Shown: one piece after another, positions 55,829 to 56,502 of the stretch
Layout of the letters: each line of letters opens with the position of its first letter
Numbering within the stretch: position 1 is the first letter of the stretch
Virus record (IMG/VR): IMGVR_UViG_3300038701_002364
Span: 1-56,502 of that record
From: a virus
Reading direction: 5' to 3' (one strand)
Length of the DNA: 56,502 nt
Position numbers and translations under genes: made by a program
The notes under the pieces: generated by a model
Databases searched by the model: none
Told to the model about the DNA's origin: nothing
Seen by the model: only the letters and a program-made list of their open reading frames with translations

Positions 55829-56197
55829 TTGCCTACACCTTGGTGGAAGGTGGTACGAAGTTTGAACTATTTCTTTAAGTCGTTTTACTGGGTTGTTACT
55901 CAACTAACCAAACTTCTGGGGTTAGCTGCTGTCATTGCGGGGTTGGTCAACGACGTACCAGGCCTCAAAGACGATGAAAGTGGTCACAAATTGATCACAT
56001 TCATAGCGTTCCTGTTTAACTGGGCCTTAACTATATTACGTGAGTATTTCGACGGCGTTGTGATTTTTCTGGTCACCGCCACGGTAATACACTTATTCAT
56101 TACCTATCCTCATGCAGACAAGATGAAGCAACAGCTGCGCAATCGAAGAAAACTTAACGTCTCACAGCGCCGCAAGAATCGTGGTAAGCGTAAGTAG
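55829..56197 (+). CDS. Membrane protein, up to 122 aa
   Basis: The frame opens at TTG 55829; TTG 55862 after GGAAGGTGGTACGAAG is the likelier start (111 aa). Three hydrophobic segments, then a basic C-terminus (NRRKLNVSQRRKNRGKRK). AT-richer than its neighbours. Unknown function. Confidence 0.5.
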   Translation: MPTPWWKVVRSLNYFFKSFYWVVTQLTKLLGLAAVIAGLVNDVPGLKDDESGHKLITFIAFLFNWALTILREYFDGVVIFLVTATVIHLFITYPHADKMKQQLRNRRKLNVSQRRKNRGKRK

Positions 56198-56208
56198 GGA
56201 GGAAAGTC

Positions 56209-56502
56209 GTGACACATTTTGAAACGCTGCTCGTGGCGTCATCTCTACTGCTCGTCTACGCGCTCGCATCTGTTCGCTTCTCCAAGGCGATCCAGCCCAT
56301 CCGCATCCGTTTAGTAGACGAGATTGCGGAACTCTGTGAAATTCCAGAAGTCCCTGACGAGGTCAAAGATGATCTGAAGGCCCTCGAACGGCTTCTGTTC
56401 AGCAAGAAGGCAGCTTGGTTCATCGTGTTCTACTTCCCCTTCATTGTCTTCCAGACAAAGGTCAGGGGAAAAAGCTACAGAACGCCAACCAACTACGCTC
56501 AT
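56209..56502 (+). CDS. Membrane protein, N-terminal part, cut by the window edge
   Basis: GTG start with GGGAGGAAAG upstream, 12 nt after the previous stop. MTHFETLLVASSLLLVYALA is the first span; a second lies near KKAAWFIVFYFPFIVFQT. The 98 visible codons show no known domain. Confidence 0.5.
   Translation, partial: MTHFETLLVASSLLLVYALASVRFSKAIQPIRIRLVDEIAELCEIPEVPDEVKDDLKALERLLFSKKAAWFIVFYFPFIVFQTKVRGKSYRTPTNYAH

Overview
The window reads as most of the genome of a temperate, long-tailed (siphovirus-like) phage of an alphaproteobacterium, most likely of the Rhodobacterales/Roseobacter group. The grounds are the moderately high G+C, protein families typical of roseophages and rhodobacterial prophages, a P22-like coat protein, a lambda-like tail chaperone pair with a -1 slippery site, and no clear host genes. 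A 25-nt fragment of a tRNA 3' end lies beside the integrase and is probably the attP core. Phage genes lie on both sides of it, so the molecule looks like a circular or circularly permuted phage genome opened inside the tail genes rather than a prophage in its host (inference).

Layout. 1-910: end of the tail/fibre region. 976-5040: a repressor-controlled minus-strand operon of small genes (1004-2697), then a plus-strand lysis cassette (endolysin, holin-like protein, Rz spanin with Rz1 nested inside it). 5041-7000: a PAS-domain protein, tRNA-Arg(TCT), small genes and the att core. 7271-8481: tyrosine integrase convergent with a small HTH protein that may be the excisionase. 8528-19128: a long minus-strand early operon whose genes mostly overlap by ATGA or TGATG. 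It holds many small genes, a stand-alone IS110-type transposase C-terminal domain protein, a RecT annealing protein, an HNH/AP2 endonuclease and a RecE-like exonuclease. 19400-20100: the divergent repressor/Cro-like switch. 20098-25157: replication genes (RuvC-like nuclease, DnaB helicase, an initiator gene carrying iterons and an AT-rich stretch, an MT-A70 adenine methylase). 25099-29151: a second minus-strand early block (HTH, RadC-like, an acidic protein, a C5 cytosine methylase with a long second frame). 29621-52406: the late operon (terminase, small cassette genes, tRNA-Met, portal, scaffold, coat, neck, a large esterase-domain protein, tail tube, tail chaperones). 52394-56502: accessory genes, including two ribbon-helix-helix regulators facing each other across a perfect 20-bp inverted repeat, a RAMP-like protein and a pentamer repeat tract.

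The outstanding feature is at 12777-14093: a tandem array of 26 hairpins with different stems, of which 21 have loops of exactly 30 nt. A GG core sits at loop positions 11-14 and the loop ends in (T)G. The stems share no sequence but are self-complementary, so the array is neither CRISPR nor REP. It lies directly upstream of, and in the same orientation as, the gene for the IS110 C-terminal-domain protein. That is the position of the bridge-RNA gene relative to the transposase in IS110 elements. I propose a phage-borne array of structured RNAs (or ssDNA hairpins) with a dedicated binding protein.

Regulation can be read from the sequence. A 13-bp palindrome TCGC-N5-GCGA occurs ten times without mismatch, nearly always in front of early operons and between the repressor and Cro-like genes, and is presumably the phage operator. 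Four minus-strand genes also share a 14-nt GGCC hairpin box exactly 21 nt upstream of the start codon, and in three of them an operator (perfect or near-match) sits at a fixed distance behind it.
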